Source: JBKBIP01 sp046297495
GTDB taxonomy: Bacteria > Planctomycetota > Planctomycetia > Gemmatales > Gemmataceae
Direction: 5' to 3'
NCBI GenBank assembly: GCA_046297495.1
Contig: JBKBIP010000005.1
Location: 134,761-198,760 of the forward strand
DNA: 64,000 bases
Shown here piece after piece: positions 1 through 8,897 of this stretch (the first letter of the stretch is position 1; each line of letters opens with the position of its first letter). Under the pieces are notes generated by a model. It did not search any database. It saw only the letters and a program-made list of their open reading frames with translations, and was not told where the DNA came from. Both the position numbers and the translations under genes were made by a program.

Positions 1-1
1 G

Positions 2-1003
2 GCGGCCAACCGTGTCACCCACGAGATACTGGAGGGACTGGCTACCGTTGATCTGCGCGGCGCCAACAGCAACGCCGTCGTCGCCCATCCCGCCGGCATC
101 TTGCAAGGGGTTGATTACCTGTTCACCGGCAAGGTTGAGCGCATCGACGCCGGCCTGTTCGAGGCTTTACTGAGTCACGACATCGTCCCCGTCGTGCCGC
201 CGTTGGGTTGCGACGGCGAGGGGCACACCTTCCGGCTAAACTCGGACGCGGTGGCCGTCGAAGTGGCCCGCACGCTCAAGGCGGTCAAGCTGATTTACCT
301 GTCCGTGACCGAGGGGATTCACCGCGGCGCCGAGCTGCTGCGGCAAATCTCCATCGCCGAGGCGGAAACGATTCTCAAACGCCAACGTGCCGAGGTGCCA
401 GGCCACGAAATCTCCAAGCTCGCTCAGGCCGTGCGGGCCATCCAAGCAGGAGTGCCGCGCGTGCATGTCATTGATGGCCGCGTCGAGGAAGGGCTGTTGG
501 CCGAGGTGTTCTCCAATGAAGGAGTCGGCACCCTCATCCACGCCAATGAATATCAGGCCATCCGTCCCGCCCACAAGAAAGACGTGCGGGCCATTTTGAA
601 TCTGATTCAAACCAGCATGGCCAATGACGAGCTGGTGCGGCGCACGCGGGCCGACATTGAACGACACATTGAGGATTATTTCGTTTTTGAAGTGGACCGC
701 AATCCGGTGGCCTGTTTGGCCCTGCACCATTTCCCCGAGGAAAGCAAGATGGAGATGGCCTGCGTGTGCGTCGATCCGCGCTACGAGAATCAGGGGATCG
801 GCGCCAAGCTGATGCGGTTCGCCGAAACCCAAGCCCGCGCCCGCGGCGCCAGCGAGATGTTCTGCCTATCAACGCAAGCCTTCAATTATTTCGTGCAAAA
901 AGGGGGCTTCCGCCTCGGCACCCCCAACGACCTGCCCGCCAGCCGCCGCGAACGCTACGACCACAGCGGCCGCCGGTCGCAGGTGTTGACGAAGAAATTG
1001 TGA
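2..1003 (+). CDS. argA: N-acetylglutamate synthase (kinase-like plus GNAT domains), 5' truncated by window edge
   Basis: The reading frame is open to the first base of the window, so the true start lies outside; 333 residues are visible. The first part resembles the C-terminal half of an amino-acid kinase fold as in acetylglutamate kinase and ArgA. The last 140 residues form a GNAT acetyltransferase domain beginning near RPAHKKDVRAIL, with the acetyl-CoA loop ENQGIGAKL. This two-domain order is that of classical ArgA, which acetylates glutamate with acetyl-CoA in the first step of arginine synthesis in the cytoplasm. Such enzymes are usually regulated by arginine through the kinase-like domain, but nothing here tests that. 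No other arginine gene is in the window. The GNAT domain is clear; the assignment to ArgA rather than another kinase-GNAT fusion is slightly less certain. Confidence 0.85.
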   Translation, partial: AANRVTHEILEGLATVDLRGANSNAVVAHPAGILQGVDYLFTGKVERIDAGLFEALLSHDIVPVVPPLGCDGEGHTFRLNSDAVAVEVARTLKAVKLIYLSVTEGIHRGAELLRQISIAEAETILKRQRAEVPGHEISKLAQAVRAIQAGVPRVHVIDGRVEEGLLAEVFSNEGVGTLIHANEYQAIRPAHKKDVRAILNLIQTSMANDELVRRTRADIERHIEDYFVFEVDRNPVACLALHHFPEESKMEMACVCVDPRYENQGIGAKLMRFAETQARARGASEMFCLSTQAFNYFVQKGGFRLGTPNDLPASRRERYDHSGRRSQVLTKKL

Positions 1004-1063
1004 GGCGCGCGCCATGTACTCTTCCAGGTCCGTATATGGCCAAACGCCATCACCTTGGTCCGT

Positions 1064-2758
1064 CTAACTCGATGCCATTCCCCTTGAGGTGTCCACCAGA
1101 AACCGCCGCAAATGCTCGTGCAAATGCTCCCCGCTCGCCGGTTGGGCGCGGTAACTGATATAGCCGTCGGGGCGGATCAGTACCAGCGACGGTTCATTGA
1201 CGGCGTGCAGGGCGTGGATAGTGCGGTCAGCGTCGAGCCAGGCAGAATCGAAGGCGCCAGCCAGCGCGACTTGGTCGGTGTGCAGTACGTTGCCGGGGAT
1301 GATGAGGTGAGAGCGGATCAAATCGGGGAACGTCTCAGCCACGCGGCGGCGGATGTCGGCCAGAGGGGCGACGGCGGCTGGTTCCGGGCGACCCGCGAGG
1401 CACAGCAAATGATGGCAAGTACCAGTCAAGACGGTGAGCAAACGCCGTGGTTGGCCGGTGTGAGGATCGGTCACGGTGGCGTCGGGGAGGCGGTCCCCCG
1501 GCTTGAGGCCGCCCCCTAGCCAGGCGAAGACGCTGAAACCACGCTGTTCGCCGTTCAACATGCTGTGCGGATAGTGAATGTCCAGCTCGGTCAGGGTATT
1601 GGTGACTTTGTCGCGGAAGAAACTGAGCGAGCCGAGCAAGCTGGCGGTGTGGTTGCGGATGAATTGGGCGACCGGATGGCGCAAGGTGGCGGCGCGCGTG
1701 ACGGCGCCGGCCCGGCTGAGCACCAGCTCTCCGACTTCGGTGCGTTCTTGGCTATAGCTCGTCAGCAGCGGGTCGGCTTTCCCTTGGCCGCGCTGCACCA
1801 GCGCCAGTTTCCAGGCCAGGTTGAAAGCGTCCTGCATGCCGGTGTTCATCCCTTGACCGCCAGCGGGGCTGTGAATGTGGGCGGCGTCGCCAGCCAGAAA
1901 GCAACGCCCCTTGCCGTAATCCGCCACCTTGCGCTCGTGGATGCGAAAACCGGATAGCCAGATGGGATCGTAAAGACGTAGGCCGGACACGCCACGCTCT
2001 TCGATGGTCGCCGCCACTTGTTCAAGCGTTGGGTCCGGTGGCTTCTCCAGCCCCTGCGCCAGTCCCTGATCGGCGATGACGCGGAATCGTCCCGGCTCAA
2101 AGGGGAAGAACGCCAGGATGCCTTTATGGTGCCAATAAATACTGATCTCGTTGCCAGCCAACGGCCCGTCAATGTGAACATCGGCCAGTATCCAATCGTT
2201 CGGCTCGGCCGCACCGCTAAAGGGGATGCCCAGCTCCTTACGGACGGTGCTATGCGCGCCGTCGCAGCCGATGAGCCAAGCCGCTGTCACCGCTTCCTCG
2301 CCGCCATCCGCGTGGCGCAGCATGGCGCTAACGTGGTCGCCGTGGTCTGTCAGGCGGGTCAGTTCCACTTGCCGTTCCACGGTGATTCCCACTTCGCGCA
2401 AGGATTCGGTCAAGATGGCTTCAGTCTTGCTTTGTGGGATCATCAACGGCCGGGGGTAGCGGGTACGTTCTGGCTCGAACACCAGATGAATCTTGCGTTC
2501 GCCATCGGCGTGGATGCTGGCCCCATCGGCCAGGAAGCCGGCGTTCAGGAAGCGCTCGACGATACCGAGTTTTTCCAGCAGCTCCAGCGTCCGCGTCCAA
2601 ATCACCAGCGCCTTTGACTTATCGGTCGGAGTCGGTGCTTTGTCAATAATTCGGCACCGCAATCCGTGCCGGCGCAGCTCCGCCGCCATCGTCAACCCCA
2701 CCGGCCCCGCGCCGACGACCAGAACGTCGAGCACATGTGATTCATCGATGTTGTTCAT
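1064..2758 (-). CDS. FAD-dependent aromatic-ring monooxygenase (PheA/TfdB type)
   Basis: A 564-residue flavoprotein of the class A hydroxylase family (FAD_binding_3). The N-terminal dinucleotide-binding motif GAGPVG starts about residue 17. The DG motif is in IGCDGAHSTVRKELG, and the second FAD motif is GDAAHIHSPAGGQGMNTG. A C-terminal thioredoxin-like extension, typical of phenol hydroxylase and TfdB relatives, fills the last 170 residues. Members use NAD(P)H and O2 to hydroxylate aromatic or polyketide-like substrates; the substrate cannot be read from the sequence. The start follows the start of the FAD fold closely, as usual. It converges on the argA-like gene and is divergent from the sulfatase, so it is probably a single transcription unit. 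Confidence 0.88.
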   Translation of the reverse strand: MNNIDESHVLDVLVVGAGPVGLTMAAELRRHGLRCRIIDKAPTPTDKSKALVIWTRTLELLEKLGIVERFLNAGFLADGASIHADGERKIHLVFEPERTRYPRPLMIPQSKTEAILTESLREVGITVERQVELTRLTDHGDHVSAMLRHADGGEEAVTAAWLIGCDGAHSTVRKELGIPFSGAAEPNDWILADVHIDGPLAGNEISIYWHHKGILAFFPFEPGRFRVIADQGLAQGLEKPPDPTLEQVAATIEERGVSGLRLYDPIWLSGFRIHERKVADYGKGRCFLAGDAAHIHSPAGGQGMNTGMQDAFNLAWKLALVQRGQGKADPLLTSYSQERTEVGELVLSRAGAVTRAATLRHPVAQFIRNHTASLLGSLSFFRDKVTNTLTELDIHYPHSMLNGEQRGFSVFAWLGGGLKPGDRLPDATVTDPHTGQPRRLLTVLTGTCHHLLCLAGRPEPAAVAPLADIRRRVAETFPDLIRSHLIIPGNVLHTDQVALAGAFDSAWLDADRTIHALHAVNEPSLVLIRPDGYISYRAQPASGEHLHEHLRRFLVDTSRGMASS

Positions 2759-2980
2759 GCGTGGATTCCTTGCGATGAAAAAAAGGAGCCGGTGCGGAGA
2801 AGCATCATAATGGTCAAATTATGCGTCTGCCCCTTGGTTTCAATCTCCCGCTCGCCGTGGCTACCGCTATGTCCTGTCATCGCTTGCCTTCCACCGGCGG
2901 AATAACCAGGTGAGCAGGTCGAAATTTTGCCCGCCGATGGGTGCAATTGGTTTTTTCATGCGATATAACGAGACGTGATA

Positions 2981-3005
2981 ACGCTTCTCCGAAGCGTCGC
3001 TAATC
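2981..3005 (-). repeat. Palindromic interspersed repeat, copy 1 (GATTAGCGACGCTTC type)
   Basis: On the minus strand this reads GATTAGCGACGCTTC, three bases, then GAAGCGT, so it folds into a 7-bp stem with a 3-nt loop. The same sequence apart from the loop occurs on the plus strand at 18085-18109. Both copies are intergenic, which suggests a small dispersed REP-like element. Confidence 0.6.
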
Positions 3006-3048
3006 ATTTCGCGGAAATTTTTTACCCTCTAACTGGGAGAAACGTTAC

Positions 3049-4914
3049 ATGAAATGGACATTATGGATGACGACACTGGTGGTCGGCTTGGGGTTCGCGG
3101 CGGTTGCCGAGGCGGATGATGCCAAGCAAGCCGCCGGCCGGCCCAACATCTTGTGGATCACCTGCGAGGACATGAGCGCGAACTTGGGTTGTTACGGGGA
3201 CCAGTACGCCATTTCTCCTCAAATCGACAAGCTGGCGACACAGGGCGTGCGCTACACGCAGGCGTTCGCCCTGGCGGGCGTGTGCGCGCCAAGCCGGTCG
3301 TGCTTGATCACCGGTATGTATCCCTCTTCGTTGGGATCGCAGTACATGCGCTGCCAGGCCAAGTTGCCGCCGTTGGTGCGCTGCTATTCCGAATATCTAC
3401 GCGAGAGCGGTTATTACTGCACCAACAATGTCAAGCAAGATTACAACTTCGCCGCCCCCAAGAGCGCCTGGGACGAATCGAGCACCAAGGCCCACTGGCG
3501 CAATCGCTCATCAGGGCAGCCTTTTTTCAGCATCTTCAATCTGACGGTGACTCATGAGAGCCAAATCCGCACGCCCGCGAACGTCTTCGCCAAGCAGACG
3601 GCCCGGCTAACAGCAGAGGAACGCCGCGACCCGGCCAAGGCGCCGCTGCCGCCGTATCATCCCGATACCCCGTTGGTACGCCGCGATTGGGCCAACTATT
3701 ACGAACTCATCACGGCCATGGATAAGCAAGTCGGCGACATCTTGGCCGAGCTGGAGAAAGATGGTCTAGCCGATGACACCATCGTCTTTTTCTACTCCGA
3801 TCATGGCGTGGGTCTGCCGCGCGGCAAGCGTTGGGTCTATGATGCGGGGATTCACGTGCCGCTGATCATTCGCTTCCCGGCCAAGTACCAGCACCTCGCC
3901 CCTGGCAAGCCCGGCACGACCACGGATCGGCTGGTGAGCTTCGTGGATTTCGGGCCGACGGCGTTGAGCCTGGCGGGAGTGCCAATCCCCAAACACATGC
4001 AAGGGTTGCCGTTCCTCGGCAAGCAGGCCGCCGCGCCACGCGACTACATCTATGCCACCCGCGACCGCATGGATGAACGCTACGACCACACGCGCGCCGT
4101 GCGCGATCATCGCTACAAGTACATCCGCAACTACATGCCGCATGTGCCGTGGGCGCAGCCAATCAATTACATGGACCAGATGCCAACCATGCGCGAATGG
4201 CGCCGCCTGGCCGCCGAGGGGAAACTGACCGGGCCGCAACGCATCTTTCTGTCACCAACCAAGCCGGTCGAGGAACTGTACGACACCCAGAACGACCCGC
4301 ACGAAGTCTACAACCTGGCCAATTCGCCGGAGCACCGCGATATTCTGGAACGGCTGCGCCGCGCGCATTTGGCCTGGGTCAAGGACACGCTCGATGTCGG
4401 CCTATTGTCGGAAGCCGAGGTCCAGATTCGCTCGCAGGGAACCACTCCCTACGAGATGGCCCGCAAGGGACCGAAAGGATATGACATCGAGCGCATCCTA
4501 AACGCGGCCTTGCTGGTCGGCCAGGGACCGGACACCTTGCCGAAGCTGCGGGAGTTGCTCAGCGATCAAGACAGCGGCGTGCGCTACTGGGCCGCGACGG
4601 GGCTAGGCGCTCTGGGGGACAAAGCAGCGTCGGCGGCGGAGGACCTGCGCGCAGCCATGAAGGATACTTCCCCCAGCGTGCGCGTCGCCGCCGCCGAGGC
4701 CCTGTGCCGACAAGGGAAAGTCGCAGAGGCGTTGCCCGTGTTGGCCGAGGCGTTGAAGCACCCCAACGATTACGTCCGGCTGCATGCCGTCAACATCCTC
4801 GACCTGCTCGGCGACCAGGCGAAACCCGTCTTGCCCCAGCTCAAGGCCGCCCAGGGGGACAAGAATGATTATGTCAATCGCGTGTTGAGCCACGCACTGA
4901 GTGGACAAGAGTGA
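3049..4914 (+). CDS. Exported sulfatase with C-terminal HEAT repeats
   Basis: A 621-residue alkaline-phosphatase-superfamily sulfatase that hydrolyses sulfate esters, probably on sulfated polysaccharides outside the cytoplasm. A signal peptide covers about the first 22 residues. The fold starts at RPNILWITCEDM. The formylglycine signature CAPSR begins at Cys79, the residue that must be oxidised by a maturation enzyme not seen in this window. The metal-binding motif FFYSDHGVGLPRGK follows in the middle. From about residue 480 the protein carries HEAT-like repeats (SGVRYWAATGLGALG, PSVRVAAAEALCRQG, DYVRLHAVNILDLLG), an extension common in planctomycete sulfatases. GGGAGAAACGTT lies just before the ATG. 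The sugar-transport genes downstream may use the released sugar, by position only. Confidence 0.93.
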   Translation: MKWTLWMTTLVVGLGFAAVAEADDAKQAAGRPNILWITCEDMSANLGCYGDQYAISPQIDKLATQGVRYTQAFALAGVCAPSRSCLITGMYPSSLGSQYMRCQAKLPPLVRCYSEYLRESGYYCTNNVKQDYNFAAPKSAWDESSTKAHWRNRSSGQPFFSIFNLTVTHESQIRTPANVFAKQTARLTAEERRDPAKAPLPPYHPDTPLVRRDWANYYELITAMDKQVGDILAELEKDGLADDTIVFFYSDHGVGLPRGKRWVYDAGIHVPLIIRFPAKYQHLAPGKPGTTTDRLVSFVDFGPTALSLAGVPIPKHMQGLPFLGKQAAAPRDYIYATRDRMDERYDHTRAVRDHRYKYIRNYMPHVPWAQPINYMDQMPTMREWRRLAAEGKLTGPQRIFLSPTKPVEELYDTQNDPHEVYNLANSPEHRDILERLRRAHLAWVKDTLDVGLLSEAEVQIRSQGTTPYEMARKGPKGYDIERILNAALLVGQGPDTLPKLRELLSDQDSGVRYWAATGLGALGDKAASAAEDLRAAMKDTSPSVRVAAAEALCRQGKVAEALPVLAEALKHPNDYVRLHAVNILDLLGDQAKPVLPQLKAAQGDKNDYVNRVLSHALSGQE

Positions 4915-4998
4915 TAGGTGTTGACTGTTGATATGTCGTTTCGCGCGGCTAGGCGACCAGCTGCGTGCGGCGATGAATCGGTGGAGGATAAGTGAATC

Positions 4999-6084
4999 AT
5001 GACGAGATGGAATCATAATGTATATCTCATCCTGTTGTCTCTCCTCCCCCTGGGCTGCGTTGAGCCGGTGGAGCGTGTCTGTCGCATCGTCGTCATTCCC
5101 AAGGGACTAACGCACGAGCACTGGCAGTCGATCCATCGCGGGGCGTCGCGCGCGGCCGAGGAGTTATCCGCGCGCGGCTTGCCGACCGAGATCATCTGGG
5201 ATGGGCCGTTGCGCGAGCGCGACGCCCTGGAGCAAATCCGCATCGTGGATCGCCGCGTCAGCACGCGCGTGGATGGCATGGTGTTGGCGCCGCAGCACAG
5301 CTTGACGATGGTGGCCCCGGTGGAACGGGCCCGCGAACAGGGAATTCCGACCGTGCTCATGGATTCCAACTTGGATGCTCAAGCCCTGGCCGCCGACCCC
5401 GATTTGATCGCTAAATACATCGCCACCAACAACTACAATGGCGGCCGGCTGGCGGCACGGCACCTGCTGAAAGTGCTGCGTGACGAAGGCAAGACCGCCC
5501 CGCGGTTGGTGTTGTTTCGCTATCAAGTCGGTTCGGAAAGCACCGAGCAACGCGAACGCGGCTTCGAGGATTACGTGAACGACGTCATCGCCGAGCAGCA
5601 GCGAAAAGGCGAACCGACTATCACTTGGCTTTCGACCGATAAATACGCCGGCGCCACCAAGGACACCGCCTTGCGCGAGGCGGCCCCCTTGGTCAATCGC
5701 CTGCGCGAGCAAATCGACGGCATCTTTGCTGTCAACGAATCGTCTGCCAGCGGCATGTTGGACGCTCTGCGTAGTCTGGGCCTCAATGGTCAAGTCCGGC
5801 TTATGGGCTTCGATTCCAGTCCGCCCCTGTTGCAAGCCGTGCGCGAGGGGGACATTGACGGCCTGATCCTGCAAGACCCATACTGGATGGGCTATCTCAG
5901 TGTTTGGACATTGGTGCATCACCTGGCTGGTTACGATGTCAGCGGCACCGACCAGATCATCGGCACCGGCGAATTTCTCATCACCAAGAAAAACCTGGAC
6001 GACCCGCACACGCGCGGGCTGTACAATCCGGAAGCACAGAAGCAACGGAAGTTGCGGCCGCCGGAGTTTGTGAAGAAAGGGTGA
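4999..6084 (+). CDS. Sugar ABC transporter substrate-binding lipoprotein (RbsB-like)
   Basis: A 361-residue periplasmic binding protein of the LacI-like type (Peripla_BP_4). The N-terminus is a lipoprotein signal: hydrophobic residues followed by LLPLGC, giving Cys20 as the probable lipidated residue. The body shows the usual two-lobe pattern, with GMVLAPQHS and IPTVLMDSN in the first lobe, then IDGIFAVNESSASGMLDAL and VRLMGFDSSP in the second, and a late QDPYWMGYLSVW hinge region. It would capture a sugar and pass it to an importer. The gene is 84 bp after the sulfatase and 67 bp before the ATPase gene on the same strand, so an operon is likely. The ligand is unknown. Confidence 0.9.
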   Translation: MTRWNHNVYLILLSLLPLGCVEPVERVCRIVVIPKGLTHEHWQSIHRGASRAAEELSARGLPTEIIWDGPLRERDALEQIRIVDRRVSTRVDGMVLAPQHSLTMVAPVERAREQGIPTVLMDSNLDAQALAADPDLIAKYIATNNYNGGRLAARHLLKVLRDEGKTAPRLVLFRYQVGSESTEQRERGFEDYVNDVIAEQQRKGEPTITWLSTDKYAGATKDTALREAAPLVNRLREQIDGIFAVNESSASGMLDALRSLGLNGQVRLMGFDSSPPLLQAVREGDIDGLILQDPYWMGYLSVWTLVHHLAGYDVSGTDQIIGTGEFLITKKNLDDPHTRGLYNPEAQKQRKLRPPEFVKKG

Positions 6085-6103
6085 AGAAAAGACGCTCGCC
6101 GAT

Positions 6104-6119
6104 GGCTCGCTCGCTAAAC
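6104..6119 (+). repeat. Variant of the 16-nt GGCTCGCCCGCTAAAC motif
   Basis: GGCTCGCTCGCTAAAC differs by one base from the 16-mer found at 29045, 55852 and (minus strand) 62261. It lies 20 bp after the stop of the binding-protein gene. Function unknown. Confidence 0.5.
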
Positions 6120-6151
6120 GGTATTCGGCCCTCCTGATTTTCGAGGTAATC

Positions 6152-7657
6152 GTGACTTCTCCGCCACGCTTGCACATGACGGGTATCGTCAAACGCTTTG
6201 GTCCCACGTTGGCCCTGAATGGAGTCGAGCTGGAATTGCGGCCGGGGGAGGTTCATGCCCTGGTCGGCGAGAATGGGGCAGGGAAATCGACCTTGATGAA
6301 AGTGCTGTCCGGGGCCGAGCTGCCGGACGCCGGACAAATGATGCTGGATGGTCAGATGTATCGGCCACGAAACCCGCAAGAGGCCCGGCGCCGGGGGGTG
6401 GCCATGATTTATCAGGAATTGACGCTGGCCCCGCATCTAAGCGTGGAAGCCAACGTCATGCTTGGCCTGGAAGAAACACGGTTCGGCTTGCTGCGACAAC
6501 ACCGGCACCGCCAGCGCGTCCGAGAAGCGTTGCAGGTTTTGCAGCATCCTGAAATCCATCCTCAAAGCCCCGTGCGTCGGCTCAGCCCCGCCGCTCAGCA
6601 GCTGGTCGAAATTGCCCGCGCCTTGCTGCTCGATGTTCGTGTGTTGGTGCTCGATGAACCGACCAGCTCCTTGACCCAGGAAGACGCCCGCCGGCTGTTC
6701 GACCTGGTGCACCGGTTGCGCGAACGTGGTGTCAGCATTGTGTATATCAGCCATTTCTTGGAGGAAGTGCAAGCCATCGCCGACCGCTTCACCGTGCTGC
6801 GCGACGGCCAAAGCGTGTTCACAGGAGCGGTACGGGAGTTTTCCCAAGAACACATCATCGAGCGCATGGTTGGCAAAAGCCTGGACGAGCAATTCCCCCG
6901 CCTGCCACATGACATCGGCAAGGCGGTGTTGGAGCTGACCGACCTGGTGGGGGAGCCGTTGCCGCGCGGCATCCGCTTGACACTGCATCGGGGAGAAATC
7001 CTGGGCATCGCCGGCATCGTGGGGGCGGGGCGAACGGAGCTGTTGCGCGCGCTCTTTGGTTTGGAGCCGATCCGTTCGGGGCAGATCATCGTCAAATCGG
7101 TATCCGGCACGCATTTCAACCCGCGCCAGCGCATCGCGCAGGGGCTGGGTCTGCTCAGCGAAAATCGCAAGGACGAAGGATTGACATTGAATCAGAGCAT
7201 CGCCGACAATCTGACCTATAGTCGCCTCCAGCCGTATAGCCGATACGGTTGGCTGAACCTACGCCAGCGTCAACAGGCTGTCCAAACATGGTTGGCCACG
7301 CTCGGCGTGCGCTGCCGGGGGCCGGAGCAAAAGGTCGGCGAATTGAGCGGCGGCAATCAACAGAAAGTGGCCCTCGGTCGGCTCCTGCACCAGCAAGCCG
7401 ACATTTTGCTACTCGATGAGCCGACGCGCGGCGTGGACATCGGCAGCAAGGTGGAAATCTACCGGCTCATCGGCGCGCTGGCCGCTCAAGGAAAAGCCAT
7501 CCTCTTTGTCAGCAGTTACTTGCCGGAGCTGCTCGGCGTCTGCGACCGCTTGGCGGTGATGACACGCGGCCAACTCAGCCCCATCCGCCCCGTCGCGGAC
7601 TGGTCGGCGGAAGAGGTGCTGGCCTACGCGGTGGGCGGGAAAAACGCAGGATCGTGA
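6152..7657 (+). CDS. Sugar ABC transporter ATPase, two-cassette type (RbsA/MglA-like)
   Basis: A 501-residue protein with two ABC cassettes in tandem, as in RbsA, MglA and XylG. The first has Walker A GENGAGKST and Walker B VLVLDEPTSS, with a weak signature (RLSPAAQQLVEIARA). The second has a degenerate P-loop (GIVGAGRTELL), a good signature LSGGNQQKVALGRLL and Walker B ILLLDEPTRGVD. It would power uptake of a pentose or related sugar bound by the lipoprotein encoded just upstream. It begins with GTG, after CGAGGTAATC. The usual membrane permease (RbsC type) does not follow: the next gene is tatA, 423 bp away, so the transporter is incomplete here. Confidence 0.93.
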   Translation: MTSPPRLHMTGIVKRFGPTLALNGVELELRPGEVHALVGENGAGKSTLMKVLSGAELPDAGQMMLDGQMYRPRNPQEARRRGVAMIYQELTLAPHLSVEANVMLGLEETRFGLLRQHRHRQRVREALQVLQHPEIHPQSPVRRLSPAAQQLVEIARALLLDVRVLVLDEPTSSLTQEDARRLFDLVHRLRERGVSIVYISHFLEEVQAIADRFTVLRDGQSVFTGAVREFSQEHIIERMVGKSLDEQFPRLPHDIGKAVLELTDLVGEPLPRGIRLTLHRGEILGIAGIVGAGRTELLRALFGLEPIRSGQIIVKSVSGTHFNPRQRIAQGLGLLSENRKDEGLTLNQSIADNLTYSRLQPYSRYGWLNLRQRQQAVQTWLATLGVRCRGPEQKVGELSGGNQQKVALGRLLHQQADILLLDEPTRGVDIGSKVEIYRLIGALAAQGKAILFVSSYLPELLGVCDRLAVMTRGQLSPIRPVADWSAEEVLAYAVGGKNAGS

Positions 7658-7724
7658 GAGAAGGCCATTGCGGTGCGAATGGCAAAACTTTTCTGGGATT
7701 TCTTGCGAAAAATGAATTTCTTGC

Positions 7725-7754
7725 TTGTCAGCGCCGGTTGTCGCTTGCTATACT
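7725..7754 (+). promoter_or_regulatory. Candidate sigma70-type promoter upstream of tatA
   Basis: TTGTCA at 7725-7730, an 18-bp spacer and TATACT at 7749-7754 fit a housekeeping promoter pointing at tatA, 326 bp downstream. The 423-bp stretch 7658-8080 otherwise contains no convincing gene: the 104-codon frame at 7725-8039 lacks a ribosome binding site and has no recognisable domain. The leader would be long. Confidence 0.35.
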
Positions 7755-8080
7755 TCATACATCCACGATTGGATACACCCGCAGGGGTCGTTAGCTCCGG
7801 CCCTTCTTTATAATTCCCGCCGAAATTGCTGCCTCATCCTCGAGGAGGGCCCCGTTCGTGATCCATCATTATTCCTAAGTCATTGTATGCGGTCGTTTGG
7901 TGCCGCCAGCCGTGCTCCACAGCGCGCGACAAGGCCGACCGTGAATTGTTTTTTTGCTTGCGAGACGAACAGGATTTCGATTATGGTAAAGGAAGGCTCC
8001 GCAAGCATCCTGGATCGCCGCGAGCGGTCCATGACGTGACTATCCAAGTACATCGACCCATACCACAAAGAGGATAAACC

Positions 8081-8368
8081 ATGACTTCCTTGTTTGGCTT
8101 GTTTCAATTAGGACCCCAAGAAATTCTGCTCATTTTGGCGGTGGGCGTGTTGCTGTTTGGCCGGAAGCTGCCGGAAGTCGGCCGTTATCTCGGCAAAGGA
8201 ATCGTCGAGTTCAAGAAGGGGATGTCGGGACTGGAGGATGATGTCAGCGGCACCATCACCCGCCAGCAAGAACCCGTGCTGGAGCAACCGCGTCCGCCCC
8301 AGCGCGTGACCGCTAGCGCGCCCAAGTTCGAGGACAACAACGACAGCGTCTCGGCCCCCAAGGCCTAA
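8081..8368 (+). CDS. tatA: Sec-independent translocase subunit TatA/TatE
   Basis: A 95-residue protein with a single N-terminal membrane helix (QEILLILAVGVLLF) followed by the family hallmark FGRKLPEVGRYLGKG and an amphipathic helix ending in FKKGMSGLEDD. The C-terminal third is polar and proline-rich, as is normal. TatA multimers form the pore of the twin-arginine pathway, which exports folded proteins and cofactor-containing enzymes across the cytoplasmic membrane. AAAGAGGATAAACC precedes the ATG. tatC is not adjacent. The following tRNA gene has its own promoter-like sequence. Confidence 0.95.
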   Translation: MTSLFGLFQLGPQEILLILAVGVLLFGRKLPEVGRYLGKGIVEFKKGMSGLEDDVSGTITRQQEPVLEQPRPPQRVTASAPKFEDNNDSVSAPKA

Positions 8369-8378
8369 ACCCGAAGCA

Positions 8379-8407
8379 TTGCCACGGTCGCTGGCGCCTG
8401 CTAAGAT
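8379..8407 (+). promoter_or_regulatory. Promoter of tRNA-Val
   Basis: TTGCCA at 8379-8384, a 17-bp spacer and TAAGAT at 8402-8407, about 21 bp before the tRNA. A 9-bp inverted repeat (GGTCGCTGG at 8386-8394, CCAGCGACC at 8411-8419) overlaps it and could act as the tatA terminator. Confidence 0.5.
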
Positions 8408-8428
8408 ACACCAGCGACCCATCATCCT

Positions 8429-8501
8429 GGGCGGCTAACTCAGCGGCTAGAGTGCCATCCTCACACGGTGGAAGTCACTGGTTCGAATCCAGTGCCGCCC
8501 A
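8429..8501 (+). tRNA. tRNA-Val, anticodon CAC
   Basis: A complete cloverleaf of 73 nt. The acceptor stem is GGGCGGC with GCCGCCC, with A as discriminator base. The D arm is ACTC/GAGT. The anticodon stem CCATC pairs with GGTGG (one G-U), and the loop CTCACAC gives anticodon CAC at 8462-8464, reading GUG. The T arm is ACTGG TTCGAAT CCAGT. The 3' CCA is not encoded. Confidence 0.96.
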
Positions 8502-8897
8502 ATTGTCATTTTTGATTGTGACTGACAATATCTCGCCAATGATGAAGAATCCCGCATTTCTTGGTTTTTTTCGATTCCCGCCATCTTCTGCTGACAATTC
8601 ATGACAACCCCTGACTGCGCCGGATGGTACGGCGCGCCGTGCGGGGGGGTGCCTGCTCGCCACTGAAAAACTTGCCGGCGGGCGATTTTTTTCCCACCCT
8701 GCTTGTGAAGTGCGTTATGATCTCGTCATAGTATTACTCTGACAATGTTGGTTGCCGGAGTAATAGTTGGACAGCACCCCTTTTTAAACTGGGCAAAGAC
8801 TTTGGCTGATAGATCGGTTCGTGCTCGGGGATGACAGCCGGCCCGAAACGATCCATCTCAGCATGGATTTCCGAAACAATGATTGAAAGGGTCTCCG
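8502..8897 (+). other. Intergenic region with no recognised gene
   Basis: About 400 bp between tRNA-Val and the propeller gene. It holds a weak 7-bp inverted repeat (ATTACTC at 8733-8739, GAGTAAT at 8758-8764), and the start region of the next gene. No promoter with good matches and no coding region were found. Confidence 0.6.

Noticed and set aside
2755..2946. 63-codon frame upstream of the FAD monooxygenase
   Set aside because: No signal for translation and no recognisable protein features; it overlaps the start of the monooxygenase gene.
7725..8039. 104-codon frame before tatA
   Set aside because: No ribosome binding site, no domain; it overlaps a candidate promoter and leader.
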